64,000 bases of DNA from an uncultured Bacteroidales bacterium (GTDB taxonomy: Bacteria; Bacteroidota; Bacteroidia; Bacteroidales; Paludibacteraceae): NCBI GenBank assembly GCA_900319105.1, contig ONND01000006.1, positions 124,001 to 188,000 of the forward strand, read 5' to 3'. Below, piece after piece: positions 39,164-48,832 of this stretch. The notes beneath the pieces are model-generated. The model did not search any database, was not told the origin of the DNA, and saw nothing but the letters and a program-made list of their open reading frames with translations. A program made the position numbers and the translations under genes. Position 1 is the first letter of the stretch; each line of letters begins with the position of its first letter.

Positions 39164-40267
39164 CTATTCTATTAGATTGTCTGCCTGAATACGTTTTTCT
39201 ATATGCGCAAAGATTCTTTTGTATGCCGGACAAAGGAATGTCTTGTGCTTAAAATCACCCGATACGAGAAAGCCGTCATGCAAGCAACCGCCGTGGCAGA
39301 TATGATACCATTTGCATTTGGAGCAACCGCTTTGGGCTATGTACTCTGCGCGTTTATAAGTCTCGGTCTGTTTGATTCGTGCCATGATGTCTTCCAACGA
39401 CTCGTCGTGCAGATTGCCGTATGAGTATTGCAACAAATCATTGTCGCAGAACCGTCCGCAAGGCATCACATCGCCCGTCGGTGCAATCGCCATAAAGTTA
39501 TCTTGACAGTTGGGCGAAAACATACACCCGGACGGTTTTCCTGTGGCAATGTTACTCGTTATCTCTACGAAGTTCGACTCGGTTATTTCTCCTTCTTGGT
39601 CGTTATACCAAAGGTCAAACAGCTCTATCGCCATCTGTGCGTACTCATCCGGCGTAATGCCGTACTCGTCTATGTTGTTCTGCGCTTCGCCGGAACAAAA
39701 CAGCGGATTGAACTTGAAACTGATTCCTTCGTCGCGCATAAAGCGGTAGAGTTCAGGAATATGCCCGATATGTTTCTTGCTGCCTACAACAATACACCCA
39801 ATTCGCATCCCTCGCTCTTTGCATCTGCGATAGTTGGCTATGATGCGCGCAAAAGTCGGCTCGCCATGTACACCTACCCGCTGCTTATTATGAATCTCTG
39901 CGGTGCCGTCTAATGAAAAACCTACTCGCACATTATATTGCAGAAAGAGATCTATCCACTCGTCGTTGACAAGTGACAGGTTGGTTTGCATGGAGTTCTG
40001 CACCTCATAGCCTGCCAGCTCTTGCTGCATATAAGCAAGAATTGTGCGGTAGTTTTCTATTCCCCACAGCATAGGCTCCCCACCATGCCAAATGATGGTA
40101 ATTTTCTTACGCGGCTTTGCTTGCAACGATAGTTTGATTTGGTCTATGATGCACTTTGCAAACTCCAAATCAAATAATTTTGACTGACGCTTAGTCTCAT
40201 TGCTCAAATAACAATACTTACACCGCAGATTGCAAGAGTATGTTGGTTTAATAATGACAGATGGCAT
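39164..40267 (-). CDS. Radical SAM/SPASM enzyme, candidate peptide-modifying maturase
   Basis: A 367-residue enzyme. The [4Fe-4S]-SAM motif CNLRCKYC has cysteines at 12, 16 and 19; IIWHGGEPMLWG (near 58) is the SAM-binding GGE motif. The C-terminal SPASM domain carries further cysteines: CMFSPNC (near 248), MPCGRFC (near 268), then C315, C318, C324, C328 and C346. This architecture is shared by anaerobic sulfatase maturases and by enzymes that cross-link RiPP precursor peptides. It lies 8 bp after a small membrane protein gene, which lies 13 bp after a 62-residue peptide with a repetitive Tyr/Ser/Asp tail, so peptide maturation is the more attractive reading. Sulfatase maturation remains possible, but no sulfatase is in the window. 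Confidence 0.88.
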   Translation of the reverse strand: MPSVIIKPTYSCNLRCKYCYLSNETKRQSKLFDLEFAKCIIDQIKLSLQAKPRKKITIIWHGGEPMLWGIENYRTILAYMQQELAGYEVQNSMQTNLSLVNDEWIDLFLQYNVRVGFSLDGTAEIHNKQRVGVHGEPTFARIIANYRRCKERGMRIGCIVVGSKKHIGHIPELYRFMRDEGISFKFNPLFCSGEAQNNIDEYGITPDEYAQMAIELFDLWYNDQEGEITESNFVEITSNIATGKPSGCMFSPNCQDNFMAIAPTGDVMPCGRFCDNDLLQYSYGNLHDESLEDIMARIKQTETYKRAEYIAQSGCSKCKWYHICHGGCLHDGFLVSGDFKHKTFLCPAYKRIFAHIEKRIQADNLIE

Positions 40268-40275
40268 ATTATAAT

Positions 40276-40758
40276 TTAGAAATCAAATATCAAGATGGGG
40301 TCCTTTTGTCCTTGTATTTCCATAACATAATCATCTGTTTTCTTTGTTTTCCCATATCTGTTTTGAGAGGTAATCACAACATGTACTTTTTTACTTCTAT
40401 CGAATAATTGCTTGAGGGATTCTTGTTTTTTCTCTCCGCGAATATTTGAGAACAGGACAAAATATACTTTTTCTTGCATTGGGGCAATATAAGGAAAGTC
40501 CCTTTTTTCAGAATAGCCAGTTGGCTTATTCTGGTTATTGAGGAACTCAACAAATACACGAACATTAAATGCCTCTCTTTTTGAATTATTTCGCAGTGTA
40601 AGAATATAAAACTTTTCCTTATCATTTCTTTCTTGAATATCAAGTTCATGTTGTCCTTTTATTTCGGCAATTGTGAACTTCCGAATAATTTTCAACTCCA
40701 GAAAATAGAAAATTAGACTTGCCGCGAGTCCAAAAGCAATATCATTTAATATACTCAT
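40276..40758 (-). CDS. Small membrane-anchored protein of the radical SAM operon
   Basis: A 160-residue protein with one N-terminal membrane segment (DIAFGLAASLIFYFLELKII) and a hydrophilic domain with alternating strands (FYILTLRNNSKREAFNVRVF, later KKVHVVITSQNRYGKTKKTD). The pattern suggests a beta-sandwich facing the cytoplasm or periplasm. I do not recognise the family. Placed between a peptide gene and a radical SAM gene with 13 and 8 bp spacing, it may help in export, anchoring or immunity; this is inference from position only. AT-rich compared with the housekeeping genes of the window. Confidence 0.7.
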   Translation of the reverse strand: MSILNDIAFGLAASLIFYFLELKIIRKFTIAEIKGQHELDIQERNDKEKFYILTLRNNSKREAFNVRVFVEFLNNQNKPTGYSEKRDFPYIAPMQEKVYFVLFSNIRGEKKQESLKQLFDRSKKVHVVITSQNRYGKTKKTDDYVMEIQGQKDPILIFDF

Positions 40759-40771
40759 AGCCTAAATATAC

Positions 40772-40960
40772 TTACATGAATGAAATAGAGTAATCGCTAT
40801 CTCCATAAACATAATAATCAGAATAATCGGAATAGTCTGAATGATTATCTGAATTGTGGAATTGAAAAGATTCCGTTTGCCAACATTTCTGTTTTTGAGA
40901 GATATGCTCTTTTATTTTATTTTGAGCGAATGTTAATTTATTATTTTTCAAATTACCCAT
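40772..40960 (-). CDS. Candidate RiPP precursor peptide with YSD/YGD repeat core
   Basis: A 62-residue peptide. Residues 1-36 form a charged, leader-like part (MGNLKNNKLTFAQNKIKEHI, then SQKQKCWQTESFQF). Residues 41-61 are an acidic, aromatic repeat, SDYSDYSDYYVYGDSDYSI. The triplets Y43-S-D45, Y46-S-D48 and Y52-G-D54 fit the aromatic-X-X pattern used by three-residue cyclophane-forming radical SAM enzymes. The start chosen is the ATG at 40960; GTG 40969 is an alternative. It lies 20 bp after the Fn3/Lcl lipoprotein gene and 13 bp before the membrane protein gene. No double-glycine cleavage site is seen. Codons in the repeat vary synonymously (GAC/GAT, TCC/TCT). It could instead be a chance ORF or a word array read as protein. 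Confidence 0.6.
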   Translation of the reverse strand: MGNLKNNKLTFAQNKIKEHISQKQKCWQTESFQFHNSDNHSDYSDYSDYYVYGDSDYSISFM

Positions 40961-40980
40961 ACACATCACGAGGATTAAAT

Positions 40981-43900
40981 TTATTGATTTTTAGGATATC
41001 TGCGAATAGGACGAAAACGTTGTGAATATTGATAATATTGAGGGGTGGCTATTGGAGTGTCGGAATGATAATTACCATACACACCTTGTCCATCGTTATA
41101 CCATTCTAACCTATAAAATAAAGTCCAATAATAATTATCCGCTGATTTATTACTGGTCCAATAATATGCACAATGTTTTCCCTCCCCATTTGGTACCAAT
41201 ATAGACTCTGGAATATATAATAACGGAGAACCATCCGCATCATACCAACCATTTTTATATAATACCATTATATATGTTAATTCTGTTTTCGTTGGTAGTC
41301 TCCAATCATCATATCCTCCAAAAACGAGGTTTTCACATATTGTATTAGCGGTATTCCAGTCCCTTTTCCCCATGTCGTGGTATAATATATATATATATCC
41401 GTCATACTCTATTTTGGGAAGATTCTTGTATTCCCATTCTTCTTTCAAGATCTGAACCTGATTTCCATATGAAGTGCCATTGGCATTTGTTGCATAAGCA
41501 CGTATATAATATGCCTCCGCGTTCGTAAAATCAATACCGGTAATTGTACTGGTAAAATACCCTTTACCGCCTCCATCGACAGTTTTACTATCTGCTATAG
41601 TGGGATTAGGTAATGTACTCCAGCAAACACCGCGCGCGGTGACTGCATAACCACCATCATCCGTTACATTTCCGCCACCCGTTGCTGTCGTACTGGTAAC
41701 ATTCTCGCCAATAGTTGTCGTAGTTACGGAGGGCAAACCATCTCCGGTTGTTACAGAATATACAAGACCATAACTTGTTCCAATACTATTCGTTGCATAT
41801 GCCCGAACATAATAAGTGGTACTAACAGTTACATTCGTTATTATGGTAGAAAAAGTTCCTGTCCCCATACCAGCTGTTGTATAACTATCTTCTATAGTTG
41901 GTGTTGAATTACTTGTACTATAGCATACTCCGCGTGCAATAATGTTATAACCTCCATCATCTGTAATTTCTCCTCCAGATGTAATATTTGTTGATGTCGC
42001 CGTTGTTTGTGTTGTTGATACGATAGGAATACCACTTTGTGTTACTACAGTTATCGTCTCTCCATAACTTATACCGTTCTCGTTGGTAGCATAAGCACGT
42101 ATATAATAGGTTGTGGATGGCGATAAGCCTGTGATAGACACGCTAAACTCACCATTTCCTTTGCCTCCGGCTACAAAAGCATCTGTAATCATGGGTTCGG
42201 AATTGGTTGAACTATAGCAAACACCTCGTTCTGTCACGGCATAGCCTCCATTATCGGTTACATTGCCACCTACTGCTATTGATGTTGCAGTTGTCGTAGC
42301 AGTTCCTGTAGTAACTGTCGCCAAGCCGTTTTTAGTAGTAAATGATCTTTGCTCGCTGTATCCAATTCCTAAACTATTTATCGCGTAAGCACGGATATAA
42401 TAGGTAGAGTTTAATGATAAACCTGTTAAACTGCCAGTAAATTCTCCCACTCCGTTCCCGATAGCCACATGTGAGTCGGTATTTGTCGGATACTGTGTAA
42501 GCGCATAACAAAATCCACGTTCTGTAATTGTAACGCCACCATCTCCAGTTACATTTCCTTTACAAGCGACACTATTAGCAGTAGGATCTCCTACTTCTTT
42601 TAATACTACAACGGGAATACCATTCTCCGTCTTGAATGTCTTTTGTTCGCCATAAACCGTACCGGCATCGGTCGTAGCATAGGCACGTACATAATAAGTT
42701 GTTTTATCTTTCAGTTCGGTTAAGTTACTGATAAACTCGCCTTTTCCTTTTCCGTTAACAGTGTGTAATTCTTCTGTCGTAGGGTATTGATTGGTTCCGT
42801 AACACACACCACGAGCCGTCACCGTCAAACTTCCATCATCTGTAACATTTCCGCCACATGTTGCCTTAACAGAACCAATATTAGTCACCTCTGCAGTTGT
42901 TACAGTTGGAAGTCCTTCTAGTGTCTTTACTGCGATTTGTTCGCCATAGGTAGTTGCTGTAGCATTAGTAGCATAGGCGCGAACATAATAAGTCGTACCA
43001 TATTCCAACTTCGTGATATTACTCTTGAACTCGCCCAATCCCTTGCTCGAAGTTGTGTGCCCATCTTCGATTGTTGGATATTGATTTGTTGAATAGCAGA
43101 ATCCTCGCGCTGTAACAGGTATATCGCAATCACTCACGACTGTACCAAAAGCGCTGAAACCGGTTGCTGTTATATTATTTATAGAATCCGTTTTTACTAC
43201 AGCCAAGCCATCTAATGTAGTAATAATAATCTGCTCGCCATACACCGTAGCAGTGCTATTCGTAGCATAGGTGCGTACATAATAGGTGGTGTTTTCTAAT
43301 AAGCCACTCAACGTACTGGTAAATTCACCCTTACCGGAGCCATCATTAGTACACTCATCATCTACCGTAGGATCCGGTTGTCGACTCCAGCAAGTTCCTT
43401 TCTTACTAACCGCATAACCACCATCACTCTCTACATGGCCTTTGCATTTTGCAGAATGAGCGGTTATCCGATACACCGAGTCCGTTGTAATAAGAGGCAC
43501 GCCCAATTCGGTAGTAAACTTCACTTGCTCGCCGTAAGCTGTACCCTTCTTATTGGTTGCATACGCGCGTGCATAATAGATGGTATTATGCTCCAGATCT
43601 TTCAAAGTGCTGGTAAATGTACCTAAACCCGAGCCCTCTGTGGTATGTAATCCTTCAATGGTAGGATTGGAATTTGTGCCATAGCATATACCTCGAGCGG
43701 TGACAGCTAAGCGACCATCGGTCATTACTTCACCACCTAACGTTGCTGATTCGGCAGTCACTTCTGTTAGAGCTGTAGTCTTTATTGTAGGCAAAGCAGG
43801 TCCCTCTACCTCTATTACGCCTAAATCCACTTGCGCTTGACCATAGCCTCCCAAAGATACTTGTTTCGGGATACATGTCTCATCTCCTGCTAAGAGATAA

Positions 43901-44160
43901 TAACTGCCGTCAATCTCATTGACACGTACCTTCAGAGAGAAATTACCTCCTCCATCCGTTTGTGTTTGGCAATGGGTGTCTTTACCATTGGTCACTTTGA
44001 CGGTTAAGTCTGGGAATGGGGTAGTAGTGTTGATATATACTACCTGTCCGCTATACTGCACAACATCATTCATGTCGTCTTTCTTACATGCGACAAAGAA
44101 CGTACTGATAGTTACTAACAATGTGGCTACAACTCCGAGCCATGTGAATCTTGTTTTCAT
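40981..44160 (-). CDS. Fn3-like repeat lipoprotein with Lcl/DUF1566-type C-terminus
   Basis: A 1,059-residue lipoprotein: signal peptide with lipobox FFVACKKDD (Cys 25). A carboxypeptidase-regulatory-like domain (about 33-118; GQVVYINTTTPFPDLTVKV) is followed by eight Fn3-like repeats of ~95 residues, each with TARG(V/I)CY near the start and TYYVRAYATN near the end. The C-terminal ~135 residues (YDDWRLPTKTELTYIM, YYWTSNKSADNYYW, QRFRPIRRY) are an Lcl/DUF1566 domain, often found in surface adhesins. Likely surface-exposed. It is a close paralog of the next upstream gene, sharing the first ~600 residues, and stands directly before the candidate peptide gene. Confidence 0.88.
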   Translation of the reverse strand: MKTRFTWLGVVATLLVTISTFFVACKKDDMNDVVQYSGQVVYINTTTPFPDLTVKVTNGKDTHCQTQTDGGGNFSLKVRVNEIDGSYYLLAGDETCIPKQVSLGGYGQAQVDLGVIEVEGPALPTIKTTALTEVTAESATLGGEVMTDGRLAVTARGICYGTNSNPTIEGLHTTEGSGLGTFTSTLKDLEHNTIYYARAYATNKKGTAYGEQVKFTTELGVPLITTDSVYRITAHSAKCKGHVESDGGYAVSKKGTCWSRQPDPTVDDECTNDGSGKGEFTSTLSGLLENTTYYVRTYATNSTATVYGEQIIITTLDGLAVVKTDSINNITATGFSAFGTVVSDCDIPVTARGFCYSTNQYPTIEDGHTTSSKGLGEFKSNITKLEYGTTYYVRAYATNATATTYGEQIAVKTLEGLPTVTTAEVTNIGSVKATCGGNVTDDGSLTVTARGVCYGTNQYPTTEELHTVNGKGKGEFISNLTELKDKTTYYVRAYATTDAGTVYGEQKTFKTENGIPVVVLKEVGDPTANSVACKGNVTGDGGVTITERGFCYALTQYPTNTDSHVAIGNGVGEFTGSLTGLSLNSTYYIRAYAINSLGIGYSEQRSFTTKNGLATVTTGTATTTATSIAVGGNVTDNGGYAVTERGVCYSSTNSEPMITDAFVAGGKGNGEFSVSITGLSPSTTYYIRAYATNENGISYGETITVVTQSGIPIVSTTQTTATSTNITSGGEITDDGGYNIIARGVCYSTSNSTPTIEDSYTTAGMGTGTFSTIITNVTVSTTYYVRAYATNSIGTSYGLVYSVTTGDGLPSVTTTTIGENVTSTTATGGGNVTDDGGYAVTARGVCWSTLPNPTIADSKTVDGGGKGYFTSTITGIDFTNAEAYYIRAYATNANGTSYGNQVQILKEEWEYKNLPKIEYDGYIYILYHDMGKRDWNTANTICENLVFGGYDDWRLPTKTELTYIMVLYKNGWYDADGSPLLYIPESILVPNGEGKHCAYYWTSNKSADNYYWTLFYRLEWYNDGQGVYGNYHSDTPIATPQYYQYSQRFRPIRRYPKNQ

Positions 44161-44284
44161 TACTATTAAAAATCTATAGTTGATTTACAATGTCCATTTC
44201 TCTGGCATGCCATTCGGGAACTAATTTTCATTTTCGTTCACCTCATAAACATCTCGGAATGCTATAGACAACTGACATAAATAT

Positions 44285-47200
44285 CTACTTCCACACTACA
44301 TGCTGATACATATTATAGTATTGTGATATAGAAGAACCGCCAACAACAACCGATATGTTTTGCATACATCTTGCATCACAATCAGAGATGAGTTCAGTAG
44401 TTGACCAATTCCATAAATACGTATAAGTCCACTTTTGATTATTTAGATAACAGTTGTATAGTGTGATTTTTTGACTTCCCGTCACAGATGGTCCCGGATA
44501 AGTAAATGCCACCGTAACCGTAATGGTCGATTTTGCAGAAATCGTTCCGCTTGAAGGGGTAAATTTCAAACCTTTTGCAGGTACTCCTGAGATAGACCAT
44601 GATACAGATTTTTGCCTATTGTTTGTTATCGTGAATGTATTCGTCACAGTACTTCCGCACATACCATCGCTTGTACATTCGTAATAGAAGCCAGAAGAAG
44701 AGCATTGAGCCGGAGTAGTAATAGTCAAATGAATATCTTGACTATTATTGGCTCCACTGACTATATTTTTATTCGGAATGTTAGTTGTAAGGTTATAACC
44801 CGACAAGGAGCAATCTATGCTTGATGTTTGTCCTAATGGAACATCTTCCACTCGATATGAGCCATCACTCCCACTCACACCTCTAACCGTCGTAGTGCCG
44901 GACCTAACCGTCACTGTTGCATTAGCTAGCGGTATATTGTCATCGTCGTAAACCTTTCCTAGCAATACCCCCAAGCGTTGCATCACCAAAGAAATAGGAG
45001 TGGCAGTTACTTCCATTAGCTGTGATATGGTTGAATACCCTGAGGCTGTCACCTGAATTGTATATGTATTCGCTGCCAACTGCAATGCAAATGCCCCAGA
45101 GGCATCTGTAGTGGCATTTCCATACGTACTATTACCACGTTTGAATGCTACTTTTGCGCCAGAGATACCTGCGCCCGACTCGTTCTTGACTACACCAGAG
45201 ACGTTAATAAGTGTAGTAAAGGTACGCGTATCCGTATATACAGTAGCAATATCTGTAGTTGCATACCCTCGAACATAATATGTAGTACCCGGTGTCAAAC
45301 CGGAAAGATCGCATAAATAATTCTTTTTCAATGATACTCCTCCTGCCACAGACTTATGATCTGTTATTGATGGGTTGGAATTGGTTGACCAACACACACC
45401 GCAACTTTGCAGTGTTGCTCCTCCCGCATCTTCCACATATACATTTCCTTGCGCGGTAGTCGTTGTAATATAACCTACATCAGAAGATGTAACGGTTGGT
45501 CGCCCGCTTAATGTTTTAAAAGATCTCACACTGCTATAGGCGGTTCCTACCGCATTGGTTGCGTACGCGCACACGTAGTAGTCGGTGTTAGGCTCTAAAT
45601 TGGATATAGACAATTCAAAAGAGCCATTTCCGCTACCGCTTTCTATTTTGCTATCAGCTATTGTAGGAGTAGAATTTGTCTTACTATAGCAGCATCCACG
45701 CGCCGTGACATTGTAACCTCCATTGGCTGTAACATTTCCTGTTATACTAACTGATTTTGCTGTAACTGAAGATGGATAACTTGTTTGAATAGTAGGCAAC
45801 CCGGAAGTTGTAGTAAATGTCTTCTGTTCACTATACGATGTAGTTATATCAGTTGTTGCATAGCCACGTACATAATATGTAGTATTAGGTAGCAGACCAG
45901 ACATAGTACAGGGATATGCAGTATTTAATTGCTTTCCACTTGCTGGTGTTTTGTTATCTGTAACCGTTGGGCTCGGATTAGTACTCCAGCATATTCCACA
46001 ACTTTGTATCGCAGCTCCTCCTACATCAGAAACAGTCACACTTCCAGTGGCTGAAAGAGCCATAACATTTGTTATCTCTCCTATAGAAATAGTTGCTGCT
46101 CCATCTGTCGTGGTAAATGTCTTTTGCTGACTATAGGAAGTTGCCACATCCGTTGTCGCATAAGCCCTAACATAATATATGGTATTAGGTTGCAACTCTG
46201 CCAGATTGCAAGTATACGCAGTGTTAAGTACTTTTCCAGAAGCAATGGTCTTGCTATCCGTAATTGTCGGATTTGGATGGGTTGCCCAGCAGATACCACA
46301 ACTTTGCAATGTAGCACTCCCGGCATCACTTACTGTAACGGATGCGGAAGCCGTCAAGGCAGTGATGTTAGTTATTGTTCCCAATGCAACGGTTGCAGTT
46401 CCATCTTTGGTTGTTACAGTTACTGCATTTCCATAACTTGTTCCGTTCTCATTGGTAGCATAAGCACGTACATAATAGGTCTTGGATGCTGACAAACCTG
46501 TGATAGACACGCTAAACTCACCATTTCCTTTACCGCCGACTACAAAAGCATCTGATATAGTTGGTTCGGAATTTGTTGAACTATAGCAAACACCTCTTTC
46601 TGTCACAGCATACCCTCCGTTATCGGTTACATTACCGCCAATAGCAATAGAAGTAGCGGTTGCTGTGACCGTACCGGTTGTTATAGTCGCCAAACCGTTT
46701 TTTGTAGTAAATGACTTTTGTTCGCTATATCCTATTCCTAAAGAGTTTACAGCATATGCACGGACATAATACGTAGTATTTAGTGCCAGTCCTGTCAAAC
46801 TACCAGTAAATTCACCAACTCCATTTCCAATAGCCACATGATCTGATGTGTTAGTAGGGTATTGAGAGACGCTATAGCAGAATCCGCGTTCGGTAACGGT
46901 TACGCCGCCATCCCCAGTCACATGACCTTTACAAATCACACTGTTGGCTGTCGGCTCGCCAACTTCAGACAAGAGCACAACAGGAACACCATTTTCCGTT
47001 TTGAATTTCTTTTGTTCGCCATAGACCGTACCGGCATCGGTTGTTGCGTATGCGCGGACATAATAAGTGGTTTTATCTTTAAGATCAGTTAAGTTGCTGA
47101 CAAACTCGCCTTTCCCTTTTCCGTTAACAGTGTGTAATCCTTCTGTTGTAGGATATTGATTGGTTCCATAACATACACCACGGGCTGTTACCGTTAATGT

Positions 47201-48823
47201 GCCATCGTCGGTTACATTGCCACCGCAAGTAGCTTTTACAGAGCCGATATTAGTCACCTCTGCCGTAGTTACGGTTGGAAGTCCGTTTAATGTCTTAACA
47301 GTAATCTGCTCTCCATAGGTGGTGGCTGTCGCATTAGTCGCGTACGCACGAACATAATAAGTTGTGCCGTATTCCAATTTTGTAATATTGCTCTTATACT
47401 GTCCTATTCCCTTTCCCGAGGTTGTCTGTGCATCCTCAATAGTTGGATATTGAGAGGCGGAATAGCAGAAACCGCGGGCTGTAACAGGTATATCGCAATC
47501 ACTTACAACTGTTCCAAAGGCTGTAAAACCGGTCGCAGTTATATTATTGACAGAATCAGTCTTTACAACAGCCAAGCCATCCAACGTAGTAATAACAATC
47601 TGCTCGCCATAGACGGTTGCTGTCGCGTTTGTAGCATATGCCCGAATATAATAAGTCGTACCGATAGAAAGATTCCGAATATTTCCTTGGAAAGAACCTA
47701 ATCCTTTCCCGATTGTAGTATGCTCATCCTCGATTGTCGGGTATTGTGATGTAGAGTAGCAGAAACCGCGGGCTGTAACAGGTATATCGCAATCACTTAC
47801 AACTGTTCCAAAGGCTGTAAAACCGGTCGCTGACACATTATTGACAGAATCAGTCTTTACAACTGCCAAACCATCCAATGTTGTAATAATAATCTGCTCG
47901 CCATAAACTGTTGAAGTTGCATTGGTAGCGTAAGTGCGTACATAATAGGTGGTGTTTTCCAACAAGTTGTTCAGCGTACTGGTAAATTCACCTATTCCAG
48001 AGCCATCATTAGTACATTCGTCATCCACAGTCGGATCCGGTTGGCGACTCCAGCATGTCCCTTTTTTGCTAACAGCGTAACCGCCATCACTCTCAACATG
48101 GCCTTTGCATTTAGCAGAATGAGCTGTGATGCGATAAACGGAGTCAGAAATTACAATGGGTACACCTAATTCAGTGGTAAACTTAACTTGATCTCCATAA
48201 GCTGTTCCCATCTTGTTGGTAGCATATGCGCGAGCATAAAAAATGGTATTGTGATCCAGATTCTTCAAAGTTGTAGTGAAAACTCCTAGACCAGATCCGT
48301 CTGTTGTGTGAAGACCATCAATAGTAGGTTGTTGCTCCGTGCCATAGCATATACCACGAGCAGTGACAGCTAAGCGGCCATCGGTCATCACTTCTCCACC
48401 TAATGTTGCTGATTCGGCAGTCACTTCTGTTAGAGCTGTAGTCTTTATTGTAGGCAAAGCAGGTCCCTCTACCTCTATTACGCCTAAATCCACTTGCGCC
48501 TGGCCATAGCCACCAAGTCCTACTTTTTTCGGAACGCATGTCTCATCTCCCGCCAATAGATAGTAACTACCATCGATCTCGCTTACACGTACTTTCAGAG
48601 AAAAAGTACCGCCTGCATCTGTCTGTGTCTGGCAGTGGGTGTCATTACCATTGGTCACTTTGACTGTCAAATCTGGGAATGGGGTAGTAGTGTTGATATA
48701 TACTACCTGTCCACGATAGACGATAACATCATTCATGTCGTCTTTTTTACAGCCGACAAAGAACGTGGTGATAATTAATAAGAGGGAGGCTACTATGCCT
48801 GCCCAGGTGAATTTAGTTTTCAT
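44285..48823 (-). CDS. Large Fn3-like repeat lipoprotein
   Basis: A 1,512-residue lipoprotein: lipobox FFVGCKKDD, then the same N-terminal domain as its paralog, about eleven Fn3-like repeats (to ~1190), two carboxypeptidase-regulatory-like domains (NVSGVVKNESGAGISGAKV and LLGKVYDDDNIPLANATVTV) and a C-terminal domain with a BACON-like sandwich (GLKFTPSSGTISAKSTITV). The final ~45 residues include cysteines that may form disulfides. Repeats 3 and 4 (AVVKTDSVNN...) are near-identical to each other, so repeat number has changed recently. It is probably an adhesin or surface scaffold. It starts 9 bp after the LPP20-like gene stop and is 124 bp before its paralog. Confidence 0.88.
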   Translation of the reverse strand: MKTKFTWAGIVASLLLIITTFFVGCKKDDMNDVIVYRGQVVYINTTTPFPDLTVKVTNGNDTHCQTQTDAGGTFSLKVRVSEIDGSYYLLAGDETCVPKKVGLGGYGQAQVDLGVIEVEGPALPTIKTTALTEVTAESATLGGEVMTDGRLAVTARGICYGTEQQPTIDGLHTTDGSGLGVFTTTLKNLDHNTIFYARAYATNKMGTAYGDQVKFTTELGVPIVISDSVYRITAHSAKCKGHVESDGGYAVSKKGTCWSRQPDPTVDDECTNDGSGIGEFTSTLNNLLENTTYYVRTYATNATSTVYGEQIIITTLDGLAVVKTDSVNNVSATGFTAFGTVVSDCDIPVTARGFCYSTSQYPTIEDEHTTIGKGLGSFQGNIRNLSIGTTYYIRAYATNATATVYGEQIVITTLDGLAVVKTDSVNNITATGFTAFGTVVSDCDIPVTARGFCYSASQYPTIEDAQTTSGKGIGQYKSNITKLEYGTTYYVRAYATNATATTYGEQITVKTLNGLPTVTTAEVTNIGSVKATCGGNVTDDGTLTVTARGVCYGTNQYPTTEGLHTVNGKGKGEFVSNLTDLKDKTTYYVRAYATTDAGTVYGEQKKFKTENGVPVVLLSEVGEPTANSVICKGHVTGDGGVTVTERGFCYSVSQYPTNTSDHVAIGNGVGEFTGSLTGLALNTTYYVRAYAVNSLGIGYSEQKSFTTKNGLATITTGTVTATATSIAIGGNVTDNGGYAVTERGVCYSSTNSEPTISDAFVVGGKGNGEFSVSITGLSASKTYYVRAYATNENGTSYGNAVTVTTKDGTATVALGTITNITALTASASVTVSDAGSATLQSCGICWATHPNPTITDSKTIASGKVLNTAYTCNLAELQPNTIYYVRAYATTDVATSYSQQKTFTTTDGAATISIGEITNVMALSATGSVTVSDVGGAAIQSCGICWSTNPSPTVTDNKTPASGKQLNTAYPCTMSGLLPNTTYYVRGYATTDITTSYSEQKTFTTTSGLPTIQTSYPSSVTAKSVSITGNVTANGGYNVTARGCCYSKTNSTPTIADSKIESGSGNGSFELSISNLEPNTDYYVCAYATNAVGTAYSSVRSFKTLSGRPTVTSSDVGYITTTTAQGNVYVEDAGGATLQSCGVCWSTNSNPSITDHKSVAGGVSLKKNYLCDLSGLTPGTTYYVRGYATTDIATVYTDTRTFTTLINVSGVVKNESGAGISGAKVAFKRGNSTYGNATTDASGAFALQLAANTYTIQVTASGYSTISQLMEVTATPISLVMQRLGVLLGKVYDDDNIPLANATVTVRSGTTTVRGVSGSDGSYRVEDVPLGQTSSIDCSLSGYNLTTNIPNKNIVSGANNSQDIHLTITTPAQCSSSGFYYECTSDGMCGSTVTNTFTITNNRQKSVSWSISGVPAKGLKFTPSSGTISAKSTITVTVAFTYPGPSVTGSQKITLYNCYLNNQKWTYTYLWNWSTTELISDCDARCMQNISVVVGGSSISQYYNMYQHVVWK
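46390..48823. repeat. Long duplicated segment shared by the two Fn3 lipoprotein genes
   Basis: The 5' half of this gene and 42040-44160 of its neighbour match closely over the N-terminal domain and Fn3 repeats 1-7, with one extra repeat here. Some stretches are near-identical (for example the PALPTIKTTALTEVTAESAT region), indicating recent duplication or gene conversion. Confidence 0.85.
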
Positions 48824-48832
48824 TATTATTGC

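Noticed and set aside
39164..40267. Calling the radical SAM enzyme an anaerobic sulfatase maturase
   Set aside because: The motif layout allows it, but no sulfatase gene lies in the window and the small-peptide context argues for another substrate; left open in the annotation.
40772..40960. The YSD repeat as just another word array
   Set aside because: Not fully excluded: the DNA has 9-bp periodicity. Codons vary synonymously and the neighbours fit a RiPP cassette, so the peptide reading was kept at moderate confidence.
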